Origin: Kluyvera sp040932435
Lineage (GTDB): Bacteria > Pseudomonadota > Gammaproteobacteria > Enterobacterales > Enterobacteriaceae
Reading direction: 5' to 3'
Assembly (NCBI RefSeq): GCF_040932435.1
Contig: NZ_JBFQGA010000001.1
Span: 1-64,000 of the forward strand
Length of the DNA stretch: 64,000 bases
In this document: positions 51,883 through 60,714 of the stretch, piece after piece
Numbering within the stretch: position 1 is the stretch's first letter
Layout of the letters: the number at the start of each line of letters is the position of its first letter
Position numbers and translations under genes: made by a program
Notes under the pieces: model-generated
What the model saw: only the letters and a program-made list of their open reading frames with translations
What the model was told of the DNA's origin: nothing
Database searches by the model: none

Positions 51883-54800
51883 TTACTGCGCCTGCACACG
51901 CAGCTCTGCTGCGCTACGACTACGGTGACCCAACAGTGCTTTCACATCACTGGACTTCGGTTTAACCAGCGCGAATTTCGCCGAGAACGCTGGCCAGTTC
52001 GCCAGAATTTCTTCGCCGCGCGAAGAACCGGTCAACTGGACGTGCTCGGTAATCAGCCCGCGCAGATGTTCTTCGTGAATCGCCAGCGTATCAACACCCA
52101 GCACTTCTACCAGTTCTGGGTTCACGCGTTTGCGGAAATCACCGTCTTCATCCAGTACGTAGGCGAAACCGCCCGTCATACCGGCACCGAAGTTGACGCC
52201 TGTTTTGCCCAGCACGCAGACGATCCCGCCGGTCATGTATTCACAACCGTTGTCGCCAATGCCTTCTACCACGGTGATCGCCCCGGAGTTACGCACCCCA
52301 AAACGTTCGCCCGCGCGACCTGCGGCATACAGACGACCGCCGGTTGCACCGTACAGACAGGTGTTGCCGATAATGCTGGCTTCATGGCTGCGGAAGAACG
52401 AACCGACCGGAGGACGAATCGCCAGCAGACCGCCTGCCATGCCTTTGCCGACATAGTCGTTGGCATCGCCGGTCAGATACAGCTCAACACCGCCGGCGTT
52501 CCACACGCCAAAACTCTGGCCTGCGGTGCCGCTGAAGTGCGCTTTGATCGGGTCTGATGCCAGCCCTTGGTCGCCGTGTGTCTGTGCAATATAGCCAGAC
52601 AGCGACGCGCCTACGGAGCGGTCGGTGTTGCGGATATCGAACCAGAAGGTTTTGCTCTGTCGATCATCGACAAACGGTTTAGCCTGCTGCAACAGCTGCG
52701 CGTTCAATACGCCGTTATCGAACGGTGGGTTGTTCTCGGTGCAGAACAGCGCTTTGCCAGGATGCGGCTCAGCGGTTTCCAGCAGACGAGACAGCTCCAG
52801 CTTCTGCTGCTTGGCGGTGAAGCCTTCCAGCTCTTTGAGCAGGTCGGTACGGCCAATCAGATCCACCAGGCGAGTCACTCCCAAGCTTGCCATCAACTCG
52901 CGGGTTTCGCGGGCGATAAATTCAAAGTAGTTAGTCACTTTGAACGGCAGGCCGTGATAGTGGTTCTTACGCAGCTTTTCGTCCTGGGTTGCTACGCCTG
53001 TTGCGCAGTTGTTCAGGTGACAAATACGCAGGTATTTACAGCCCAGCGCAACCATTGGGCCGGTGCCGAAGCCGAAGCTTTCCGCGCCGAGGATGGCGGC
53101 TTTAATGATATCGACGCCGGTCTTCAGACCACCATCAATCTGCAGACGGATCTTGTGGCGCAGACCGTTTGCCACCAGCGCCTGCTGGGTTTCCACCAGA
53201 CCCAGTTCCCACGGGCAGCCCGCGTATTTCACGGACGACAGTGGGCTTGCGCCGGTGCCGCCGTCGTAGCCTGCAATGGTAATCAGGTCAGCGTAAGCTT
53301 TCGCTACGCCTGTTGCGATGGTGCCGACGCCCGGTTCGGAAACCAGCTTCACGGAGATCATCGCTTTCGGGTTGACCTGTTTTAAGTCGAAAATCAGCTG
53401 CGCTAAGTCCTCGATAGAGTAGATATCGTGGTGCGGCGGTGGGGAGATAAGCGTCACGCCAGGCACTGAATAGCGCAGTTTAGCGATGTACGGAGTGACT
53501 TTATCACCCGGCAACTGACCGCCTTCGCCAGGCTTCGCGCCCTGAGCGACTTTAATCTGAATCACGTCGGCGTTGACCAGATACGCCGGGGTGACGCCAA
53601 AGCGACCGGAAGCCACCTGCTTGATGCGCGACACTTTATTGGTGCCGTAGCGCGCAGGGTCTTCACCGCCTTCACCGGAGTTCGAGTTGCCGCCGATGCT
53701 GTTCATCGCTTCCGCCAGCGCTTCGTGCGCCTCTGGGCTCAGTGCGCCGATCGACATTGCTGCCGTATCAAAACGTTTGAACAGGGCAGTTGCAGGCTCG
53801 ACATCGGCTAAATCAACGGTATCGCCGTTTGGGGTAATGGCCAGCAGATCGCGCAGCGTTGCCGCCGGGCGTTCGTTGACCAGTTTGGCGTATTCCTGAT
53901 AATCGCTGTACTCGCCGCTTTGCACTGCTTGTTGCAGGGTGCGCACCACGTCCGGGTTGTAGGCATGGTATTCGCCGCCGTGGACGTATTTTAACTGACC
54001 GCCCTGATCCAGTGGTTTACGTGCAAGCCAAGCGCGCTTCGACAGATTCAGCAGATCCTGCTGGAAGTCGTCGAACGAGGCGCCGCCGATACGGCTAACC
54101 ACGCCCTGGAAGCAGTTCTCAACCACATCGTCGTGCAGGCCGACCGCTTCAAACAGCTTGGAGCAGCGATAGGACGCAATAGTCGAGATGCCCATTTTGG
54201 ACATGATCTTGTACAGGCCTTTGTTGATGCCATTACGGTAGTTCAGCATCACTGTACGGTAGTCTTTTTCGATAGCGTGGGTGTCAATCAGACGACCCAG
54301 GGTTTCGTAGGCGAGGTACGGATAGATTGCCGTCGCGCCGAAGCCCAACAGTACCGCGAAGTGGTGCGGGTCACGGGCGCTTGCCGTTTCAACGATGATG
54401 TTGGCGTCGCAGCGCAGGCTCTTATCCACGAGGCGTGCCTGGACTGCGCCCACTGCCATCGGCGCCGGAACCGGCAGACGATTTTTGGCAATATTACGGT
54501 CGGACAACACCAGCAGCACGGTACCGTTACGTACCATCTGTTCCGCTTTGTCGCACAGCGCTTTCACCGTCTCTTCGAGGTTGGTTTCCGTTACATCGAA
54601 GGTGATATCCAGCGTATCCGCGCGGTAGTGCTCTTCTTTCATCGTGGTGAGCTGATTGAAGTCAGAGTACAGCAGAATCGGCGATTTGAAGCTCAGGCGG
54701 TGAGCCTGGCCTTCCGCTTCGCAGAAGACGTTCATTTCACGGCCAATGCTGGTGGCGAGCGACATCACGTGTGCTTCACGCAGCGGATCGATTGGCGGGT

Positions 54801-56343
54801 TGGTAACCTGCGCAAACTGCTGACGGAAGTAGTCATAAATGACGCGTGGCTGGCTGGAAAGCACGGCGAACGGGGTATCATCACCCATTGAGCCGACCGC
54901 TTCCTGGCCGTTTTCACCGAGTACGCGAATAACGGAATCCAACTCTTCGGCGCTGTAGTTAAACTGTTTCTGGTAGCTGGCGAGGGTGTCGTCGTCTAGC
55001 TCGCGGCTGCCAACGCGATCGTCGGCCAGGTCTTCAAATGGCACCAAGCGACGAACGTTTTTCTCCATCCACTCTTTGTACGGATGGCGAATTTTCAGGT
55101 CGTGGTCAGTTTCCGCCGAGTGCAGAATACGACCCGCGCGGGTGTCGATAACCATCAGTTCACCCGGTCCTACGCGGCCTTTTTCGACCACTTCATCAGG
55201 CTGGTAATCCCAGATGCCCACTTCAGAGGCGCAGGTGATGAGCTTGTCTTTGGTGATAACGTAGCGTGCCGGGCGCAGACCGTTACGGTCGAGGTTACAG
55301 GCGGCGTAGCGACCGTCGGACATAACGATGCCCGCCGGGCCGTCCCACGGCTCCATGTGCATGGAGTTAAAGTCGAAGAACGAACGCAGATCCGGGTCCA
55401 TATCCGGGTTGTTCTGCCAAGCCGGTGGAACCAGTAGGCGCATGGCGCGGATGATGTCCATCCCGCCCGCCAGCAGCAGCTCCAGCATGTTATCCATTGA
55501 GCTTGAGTCGGAACCGGTTTCGTTGACGAACGGTGCGGCATCATGCAGATCGGGGATCAGCGGCGTTTGGAATTTATAGGTACGTGCGCGCGCCCACTGA
55601 CGGTTACCGGTGATGGTGTTGATCTCGCCGTTGTGCGCCAGATAGCGGAACGGCTGTGCCAGCGGCCAACGCGGCACGGTGTTAGTGGAAAAGCGCTGGT
55701 GGAACAGGCAAATGGCTGATTCCAGACGCAGGTCCGCGAGGTCCAGGTAGAAGCGCGGCAAATCCGCCGGCATACACAGACCTTTATAGATATTGACCAG
55801 ATTAGACAGGCTACAAACGTAGAAGTCTTTATCCTGCACGAGGCGTTTTTCGATACGACGGCGGGCGATAAACAGACGGCGTTCCATATCGCGCGGACGC
55901 CAGCCCGCAGGGGCATTAACAAAAATTTGCTCAATGCGCGGCAGAGAGGAGAGGGCAATTTCACCCAATACGCCTTCGTTGGTCGGCACATCGCGCCAGC
56001 CAACAATCGACAGGGTTTCACGCTGCAGCTCTTCTTCTACAATATGACGAGCGGCAGCAGCCAGTTCAGGATCCTTATTCAGGAACAGCATCCCGACGGC
56101 GTAGTTTTTAGCTAAGCGCCAGCCGTGCTCTTCGGCGACGATACGAAAGAAACGATCCGGTTTTTGAAGCAGCAGACCACAACCATCGCCAGTTTTACCA
56201 TCGGCGAGGATTGCCCCACGGTGCTGCATGCGGGCCAGTGCGTGTATAGCGGTACGCACTACCTTGTGGCTAGGTTCGCCTTCTATGTGGGCGATCAGGC
56301 CGAAACCACAGTTATCCCTCTCAAGGGATTTATCGTACAACAT
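51883..56343 (-). CDS. gltB: GltB, glutamate synthase large subunit
   Basis: A protein of 1486 residues that makes two glutamates from glutamine and 2-oxoglutarate, the main low-ammonia assimilation route together with glutamine synthetase. An 11-residue propeptide precedes Cys12, the glutaminase nucleophile (NCGFG). The type II amidotransferase domain (12-about 420), central domain, FMN-binding synthase domain with IGGNSNSGEGGEDP and IAGYDGGTGASP, the 3Fe-4S cysteines in CKYLRICHLNNC, and the C-terminal beta-helix with GG repeats follow in order. GGAGG precedes the ATG. Length equals E. coli GltB. Confidence 0.99.
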   Translation of the reverse strand: MLYDKSLERDNCGFGLIAHIEGEPSHKVVRTAIHALARMQHRGAILADGKTGDGCGLLLQKPDRFFRIVAEEHGWRLAKNYAVGMLFLNKDPELAAAARHIVEEELQRETLSIVGWRDVPTNEGVLGEIALSSLPRIEQIFVNAPAGWRPRDMERRLFIARRRIEKRLVQDKDFYVCSLSNLVNIYKGLCMPADLPRFYLDLADLRLESAICLFHQRFSTNTVPRWPLAQPFRYLAHNGEINTITGNRQWARARTYKFQTPLIPDLHDAAPFVNETGSDSSSMDNMLELLLAGGMDIIRAMRLLVPPAWQNNPDMDPDLRSFFDFNSMHMEPWDGPAGIVMSDGRYAACNLDRNGLRPARYVITKDKLITCASEVGIWDYQPDEVVEKGRVGPGELMVIDTRAGRILHSAETDHDLKIRHPYKEWMEKNVRRLVPFEDLADDRVGSRELDDDTLASYQKQFNYSAEELDSVIRVLGENGQEAVGSMGDDTPFAVLSSQPRVIYDYFRQQFAQVTNPPIDPLREAHVMSLATSIGREMNVFCEAEGQAHRLSFKSPILLYSDFNQLTTMKEEHYRADTLDITFDVTETNLEETVKALCDKAEQMVRNGTVLLVLSDRNIAKNRLPVPAPMAVGAVQARLVDKSLRCDANIIVETASARDPHHFAVLLGFGATAIYPYLAYETLGRLIDTHAIEKDYRTVMLNYRNGINKGLYKIMSKMGISTIASYRCSKLFEAVGLHDDVVENCFQGVVSRIGGASFDDFQQDLLNLSKRAWLARKPLDQGGQLKYVHGGEYHAYNPDVVRTLQQAVQSGEYSDYQEYAKLVNERPAATLRDLLAITPNGDTVDLADVEPATALFKRFDTAAMSIGALSPEAHEALAEAMNSIGGNSNSGEGGEDPARYGTNKVSRIKQVASGRFGVTPAYLVNADVIQIKVAQGAKPGEGGQLPGDKVTPYIAKLRYSVPGVTLISPPPHHDIYSIEDLAQLIFDLKQVNPKAMISVKLVSEPGVGTIATGVAKAYADLITIAGYDGGTGASPLSSVKYAGCPWELGLVETQQALVANGLRHKIRLQIDGGLKTGVDIIKAAILGAESFGFGTGPMVALGCKYLRICHLNNCATGVATQDEKLRKNHYHGLPFKVTNYFEFIARETRELMASLGVTRLVDLIGRTDLLKELEGFTAKQQKLELSRLLETAEPHPGKALFCTENNPPFDNGVLNAQLLQQAKPFVDDRQSKTFWFDIRNTDRSVGASLSGYIAQTHGDQGLASDPIKAHFSGTAGQSFGVWNAGGVELYLTGDANDYVGKGMAGGLLAIRPPVGSFFRSHEASIIGNTCLYGATGGRLYAAGRAGERFGVRNSGAITVVEGIGDNGCEYMTGGIVCVLGKTGVNFGAGMTGGFAYVLDEDGDFRKRVNPELVEVLGVDTLAIHEEHLRGLITEHVQLTGSSRGEEILANWPAFSAKFALVKPKSSDVKALLGHRSRSAAELRVQAQ

Positions 56344-57025
56344 ATCAGTGAACCTCCCCAGGCTCTACGGGACGCCCCCTTAATCGATTGCGCGCAAGGC
56401 ACAGCAAGAGCATGGCGACGGGGTTGGCATTCTTTGCCTACCTCGCATTCGCCCTCTTTTATCCTTTTCGCGTAGTTCACACAAGTTTGAGGACTTGCTT
56501 AAGAGGGAATCTCAATTACTGCATAAATATGATGAGCAGACTGCTCATCCAGAAAGCTTCCAGCGGATTTCCAAGTTATCGGGAATCGATACATAGGTCA
56601 AATGGCAATCTTATTTATACAAAAGTGTGCTATAGGAAGGTTAACAATATGAATGATAAAGAAAATGTGACATTTTTGCCGCGCGTTAACCCGAATGAAG
56701 GGGAAGAGTGAGTGTGATCTGTCTCACTATATGAAAGCACTGTGAGAATCGTTATGCGCTGTTTTTTTCTAACAACTCAGAATTTAATGCTGGCATTGAG
56801 TGTGGGGGTATAGGATCGCTCTGTTTTTCAACGACACATGGATTATTGCAAATTAGGCGGTAGATATAAGCAAAAATAATCCCATGACTTATGAATGAAA
56901 TTGCAGTTAATGTGAGTTGTTATGCAATGAGCTAAAGGGTCTTCATGGCGATTGATCCAGGTCATCGCCGATCGAGACTAAAAGTGGCAGGCTTGGCCCC
57001 TTTCTTAAGGCCGGTCTATCAGATT
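56344..57025. promoter_or_regulatory. gltB-yhcC divergent intergenic region
   Basis: A gap of more than 600 bases between divergent genes. It should hold the gltBD promoter, which in E. coli is activated by Lrp over a wide upstream span. A 19-base dyad lies at 56531-56549: GATGAGCAG and CTGCTCATC around one central A. On the minus strand a TATTTA hexamer (56529-56524) directly follows it and could be a -10 site. A short ORF with a good ribosome binding site lies at 56649-56711. I cannot place Lrp sites with confidence. Confidence 0.55.
56649..56711 (+). CDS. possible 20-residue small ORF upstream of yhcC
   Basis: ATG 56649 is preceded by TAGGAAGG at a spacing of 8 bases, a strong ribosome binding site. 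It reads 20 codons (MNDKENVTFL, then PRVNPNEGEE) to TGA. The product would be acidic and soluble. I do not recognise it. It lies 230 bases before yhcC on the same strand, opposite to gltB. It could be a real small protein, a leader peptide, or chance. Confidence 0.3.
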   Translation: MNDKENVTFLPRVNPNEGEE

Positions 57026-57961
57026 ATGCAGTTACAAAAATTAGTCAATATGTTTGGTGGTGATCTTACGCGTCGATATGGCGAAAAGGTTCATAAACTG
57101 ACGCTGCATGGTGGATTTAGCTGTCCAAATCGCGATGGCACCATTGGCCGAGGTGGCTGTACGTTCTGCAACGTGGCCTCGTTCGCGGATGAAGCCCAGC
57201 AGCACAAGTCGATTGCCGATCAACTGGCGCATCAGGCGCAGTTGGTAAACCGCGCCAAACGCTATCTGGCCTATTTCCAGGCCTATACCAGCACCTTTGC
57301 TGAAGTCCAAGTTCTGCGCTCAATGTATCAACAGGCGGTAAGCCAAGCCAATATCGTTGGGCTGTGCGTGGGCACGCGGCCGGACTGCGTCCCGGAGGCG
57401 GTGCTCGACCTGCTGAGCGAATATCACGAGCAGGGCTATGAAGTGTGGCTGGAACTCGGCTTACAAACTGCGCACGATAAAACGCTGCATCGGATTAACC
57501 GTGGGCATGATTTTGCCTGCTATCAGCAAACGACGCGCCTGGCGCGTGAGCGCGGTCTGAAGGTGTGCAGCCACCTTATTGTCGGTTTGCCGGGCGAAGG
57601 GCAGGGAGAGTGTCTGGAGACGCTTAAACAGGTGGTTGAGACCGGTGTTGATGGGATTAAACTGCACCCGCTGCATATCGTGACCGGGAGCATTATGGCG
57701 AAATCTTGGGAAGCAGGCCGTCTTAGCGGTATTGAGCTTGAGGATTATACGCTCACCGCCGGTGAGATGATCCGCCACACGCCGCCGGAGGTGATTTACC
57801 ACCGCATCTCTGCCAGCGCCCGCCGCCCAACGCTTTTAGCCCCGCTGTGGTGTGAAAATCGTTGGACCGGAATGGTCGAGTTGGATAAATACCTCAATCA
57901 ATACGGTGTACAGGGATCGGCTCTGGGCACGCCATGGGTGCAGCCACCGCTGCTGGCCTAA
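57026..57961 (+). CDS. yhcC: YhcC, radical SAM protein (TIGR01212 family)
   Basis: A radical S-adenosylmethionine protein of 311 residues (309 in E. coli). The cluster cysteines have the family's unusual spacing, Cys33, Cys45 and Cys48 (CPNRDGTIGRGGCTFC). Later segments GLCVGTRPDCVP and LELGLQTAHDKTLHRINRGHD resemble the Elp3/HemN type. The substrate is not known; an RNA modification role has been suggested by likeness. I chose ATG 57026 to match E. coli, but the frame continues to ATG 56945, which has the better ribosome binding site AAAGGG, so a 338-residue form is possible. Confidence 0.93.
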   Translation: MQLQKLVNMFGGDLTRRYGEKVHKLTLHGGFSCPNRDGTIGRGGCTFCNVASFADEAQQHKSIADQLAHQAQLVNRAKRYLAYFQAYTSTFAEVQVLRSMYQQAVSQANIVGLCVGTRPDCVPEAVLDLLSEYHEQGYEVWLELGLQTAHDKTLHRINRGHDFACYQQTTRLARERGLKVCSHLIVGLPGEGQGECLETLKQVVETGVDGIKLHPLHIVTGSIMAKSWEAGRLSGIELEDYTLTAGEMIRHTPPEVIYHRISASARRPTLLAPLWCENRWTGMVELDKYLNQYGVQGSALGTPWVQPPLLA

Positions 57962-57964
57962 GTC

Positions 57965-58037
57965 GGCCTGATAAGCGCAGCGCCATCAGGCGGCCCGATG
58001 CACATTGCCGGATGGCGGCTTTGCCTTATCCGGCCTA
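57965..58037. repeat. REP pair (BIME) between yhcC and arcB
   Basis: GCCTGATAAGCGCAGCGCCATCAGGC-type unit (57965-57991) is followed by GCCGGATGGCGG...CCTTATCCGGCCTAC (58007-58037). Both are palindromic REP units. They lie between genes of the same orientation, after the yhcC stop. Confidence 0.88.
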
Positions 58038-58156
58038 CGGTTCATCCTCCGGTCAACACCCTACTTCACAGATATTCCCCGCATTTTTCGTACAACCTAC
58101 CGCGCCGCGCCCAGAATTGGGTATTATTGAGCCATGTCGTTGTTAAGGAACTCCTC

Positions 58157-60496
58157 ATGAAGCAAATCCGTATGCTGGCGCAGTATTACGTCGACCTGAT
58201 GATGAAGCTGGGTCTGGTACGTTTCTCCCTGCTGCTGGCGCTGGCGCTGGTGGTGCTAGCCATCGTGGTACAAATGGCGGTGACCATGGTGCTGCATGGT
58301 CAGGTGGAAAGCATTGACGTTATCCGCTCCATCTTCTTTGGCCTTCTCATCACGCCGTGGGCGGTCTACTTCCTTTCCGTGGTGGTAGAACAGCTCGAGG
58401 AGTCGCGGCAACGACTGTCTCGTTTGGTGGAAAAACTCGAAGAGATGCGCGAGCGCGACCTGAAGCTAAATGTGCAGCTCAAGGACAATATTTCGCAGCT
58501 GAATCAGGAGATAAGCGACCGTGAAAAAGCCGAGGCCGAACGCTTGGCTACGCTGGAACAGCTAAAAGTCGAGATGCAGGAGCGTGAAGAGACGCAGATC
58601 CTTCTTGAGCAGCAGTCCTCCTTCCTGCGGTCTTTCCTCGATGCTTCGCCCGATCTGGTGTTCTATCGCAATGAAGATAAAGAGTTTTCTGGCTGCAACC
58701 GCGCCATGGAATTGCTGACCGGCAAAAGCGAGAAGCAACTGATCCACCTGCATCCTGAAGAGGTGTATAGCCCTGAAGCCGCGGCGAAAGTCATTGAAAC
58801 GGATGAGAAAGTCTTCCGTCACAATGTTTCGCTGACCTACGAGCAGTGGCTTGATTATCCGGACGGACGCAAAGCCTGCTTTGAGATCCGCAAAGTGCCG
58901 TACTATGACCGTGTGGGTAAGCGCCATGGTCTGATGGGCTTTGGCCGCGACATCACCGAGCGTAAGCGTTATCAGGATGCGCTGGAACGCGCCAGCCGCG
59001 ATAAAACCACCTTTATCTCCACCATCAGCCATGAGCTACGTACCCCGCTGAACGGCATCGTGGGCCTGAGCCGCATTCTGCTAGACACCCATTTGACCGC
59101 CGAGCAGGAAAAATACCTGAAAACCATCCATGTATCGGCGGTGACGCTAGGTAATATCTTCAACGATATTATTGATATGGACAAAATGGAACGTCGTAAA
59201 GTGCAACTGGATAACCAGCCTGTCGACTTTACCGGCTTCCTTGCCGATCTTGAAAACCTCTCCGGCCTACAGGCGCAGCAGAAAGGGCTGCGTTTCGTGA
59301 TGGAGCCGACGCTGCCGCTGCCGCATAAAGTGATTACCGACGGCACTCGACTGCGCCAGATCCTGTGGAATTTGATCAGCAACGCGGTGAAATTCACCCA
59401 GCAGGGCAACGTGGTGGTACGTGTGCGCTACGATGCCGGCGATATGCTGCACTTCGAGGTTGAGGATTCCGGCATCGGTATCCCGCAGGAAGAGCAGGAC
59501 AAAATCTTTGCCATGTATTACCAAGTCAAAGACAGCCAGGGCGGTAAACCGGCGACCGGGACCGGCATTGGTCTGGCGGTGTCGAAGCGTTTGGCGAAAA
59601 GCATGGGCGGGGATATTGAAGTCGCAAGCCAGCCTGGTCACGGCTCAACCTTTACTCTGACCGTACATGCTCCTGCTGTGGCGGAAGAAGTGGAAGATGC
59701 CTTTGAAGACGATGAGATGCCGCTGCCAGCGCTGCACGTGCTGTTGGTTGAGGATATCGAGCTGAACGTGATTGTCGCCCGCTCGGTGCTTGAAAAGCTG
59801 GGCAATAGCGTCGACGTCGCCATGACCGGCAAGGAGGCGCTGGAGAAATTCACGCCGGGTGAATATGACCTCGTGCTGCTGGATATACAACTGCCGGATA
59901 TGACCGGTCTGGATATCTCCCGCGAGTTGACGAGTAAGTATCACGCCGACGATCTGCCGCCGCTGGTTGCGCTGACAGCTAACGTTCTGAAAGATAAAAA
60001 AGAATATATGGACGCAGGGATGGACGACGTGCTGAGCAAACCGCTCTCGGTACCGGCCCTGACGGCGATGATCAAGAAATTCTGGGATACCGTTGAAGAC
60101 GAAAAGGAGAGTGCCGTGACCCCTGTTGAGAGTGGTAAATCGCAGCAACTGCTGGATATTGCAATGCTGGAACAGTACATCGAACTGGTTGGGCCGAAGC
60201 TGATTACCGATGGCCTGGCAGTGTTTGAGAAAATGATGCCAGGCTACCTTGCGGTGCTGGAATCGAACCTGACCGCCCGCGATAAGAAAGGCATTGTAGA
60301 AGAGGGTCATAAAATCAAAGGCGCCGCGGGTTCCATTGGTTTACGTCATCTGCAGCAACTTGGACAGCAGATCCAGTCGCCAGATTTACCGGCATGGTCA
60401 GATAACGTTGGTGAATGGGTTGAAGAGATGAAATCTGAGTGGCAGCACGATGTTGCGGTGCTCAAAGCGTGGGTTGCGGCCGCCGGAAAAAAATGA
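58157..60496 (+). CDS. arcB: ArcB, anoxic redox sensor kinase
   Basis: A tripartite hybrid sensor kinase of 779 residues (778 in E. coli) that senses quinone redox state and phosphorylates ArcA when oxygen is low. Two transmembrane helices lie at about 23-41 and 57-77, followed by a coiled linker and a PAS domain (about 153-270). The redox-active cysteines Cys180 and Cys241 are kept. His292 (SHELRTPLNG) starts the kinase domain; receiver Asp576 and the phosphotransfer His718 (EEGHKIKG) complete the relay. I chose ATG 58157 after AAGGA. Its last codons overlap the antisense arcZ terminator. Confidence 0.99.
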   Translation: MKQIRMLAQYYVDLMMKLGLVRFSLLLALALVVLAIVVQMAVTMVLHGQVESIDVIRSIFFGLLITPWAVYFLSVVVEQLEESRQRLSRLVEKLEEMRERDLKLNVQLKDNISQLNQEISDREKAEAERLATLEQLKVEMQEREETQILLEQQSSFLRSFLDASPDLVFYRNEDKEFSGCNRAMELLTGKSEKQLIHLHPEEVYSPEAAAKVIETDEKVFRHNVSLTYEQWLDYPDGRKACFEIRKVPYYDRVGKRHGLMGFGRDITERKRYQDALERASRDKTTFISTISHELRTPLNGIVGLSRILLDTHLTAEQEKYLKTIHVSAVTLGNIFNDIIDMDKMERRKVQLDNQPVDFTGFLADLENLSGLQAQQKGLRFVMEPTLPLPHKVITDGTRLRQILWNLISNAVKFTQQGNVVVRVRYDAGDMLHFEVEDSGIGIPQEEQDKIFAMYYQVKDSQGGKPATGTGIGLAVSKRLAKSMGGDIEVASQPGHGSTFTLTVHAPAVAEEVEDAFEDDEMPLPALHVLLVEDIELNVIVARSVLEKLGNSVDVAMTGKEALEKFTPGEYDLVLLDIQLPDMTGLDISRELTSKYHADDLPPLVALTANVLKDKKEYMDAGMDDVLSKPLSVPALTAMIKKFWDTVEDEKESAVTPVESGKSQQLLDIAMLEQYIELVGPKLITDGLAVFEKMMPGYLAVLESNLTARDKKGIVEEGHKIKGAAGSIGLRHLQQLGQQIQSPDLPAWSDNVGEWVEEMKSEWQHDVAVLKAWVAAAGKK

Positions 60497-60610
60497 CCCC
60501 GGCTTGACCGGGGTGCGCGAATACTGCGCCAACACCAGGGAACCGGTGGTTGCGTCAGATACTTGATATGATTTTGATTTTTTTGACACAACCTGAAAAT
60601 ACGATTGCAC
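60487..60610 (-). ncRNA. arcZ: ArcZ small RNA
   Basis: The minus strand carries an ArcZ homologue of about 124 nt, antisense to the arcB 3' end as in E. coli (121 nt). The 3' part is nearly identical to E. coli: the seed CCCTGGTGTTGGCGCAGTAT (60539-60520), the following TCGCGCACC, and the terminator CCGGGG/CCCCGG (60513-60508 with 60502-60497) with seven T. The 5' part differs strongly. A TATCTT hexamer (60623-60618) would be the -10 site for a start at about 60610. ArcZ with Hfq activates rpoS translation and represses other targets; in E. coli its gene is repressed by ArcA. TTAATATGTTTGTTA (60632-60646 region) resembles an ArcA site, tentatively. Confidence 0.9.
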
Positions 60611-60714
60611 GCTCAATAAGATAGCAAATCTTAATATGTTTGTTACGTGAATCAGTAAAATGTGTGAACCATAGCGTCTAAATCAGAAATATTAATCAGC
60701 GTCAGAGGGTTAGC

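Noticed and set aside
51688..53385. Long open frames antisense to gltD and gltB
   Set aside because: They lie fully within the conserved gltBD genes and follow from their codon use. No ribosome binding site or family likeness supports them.
56945..57025. 27-residue N-terminal extension of YhcC
   Set aside because: Not fully excluded: the upstream ATG has the better ribosome binding site. The shorter form was preferred since it matches the E. coli protein.
57998..58156. 53-residue N-terminal extension of ArcB
   Set aside because: It runs through the REP pair, and the strong ribosome binding site and family length place the start at 58157.
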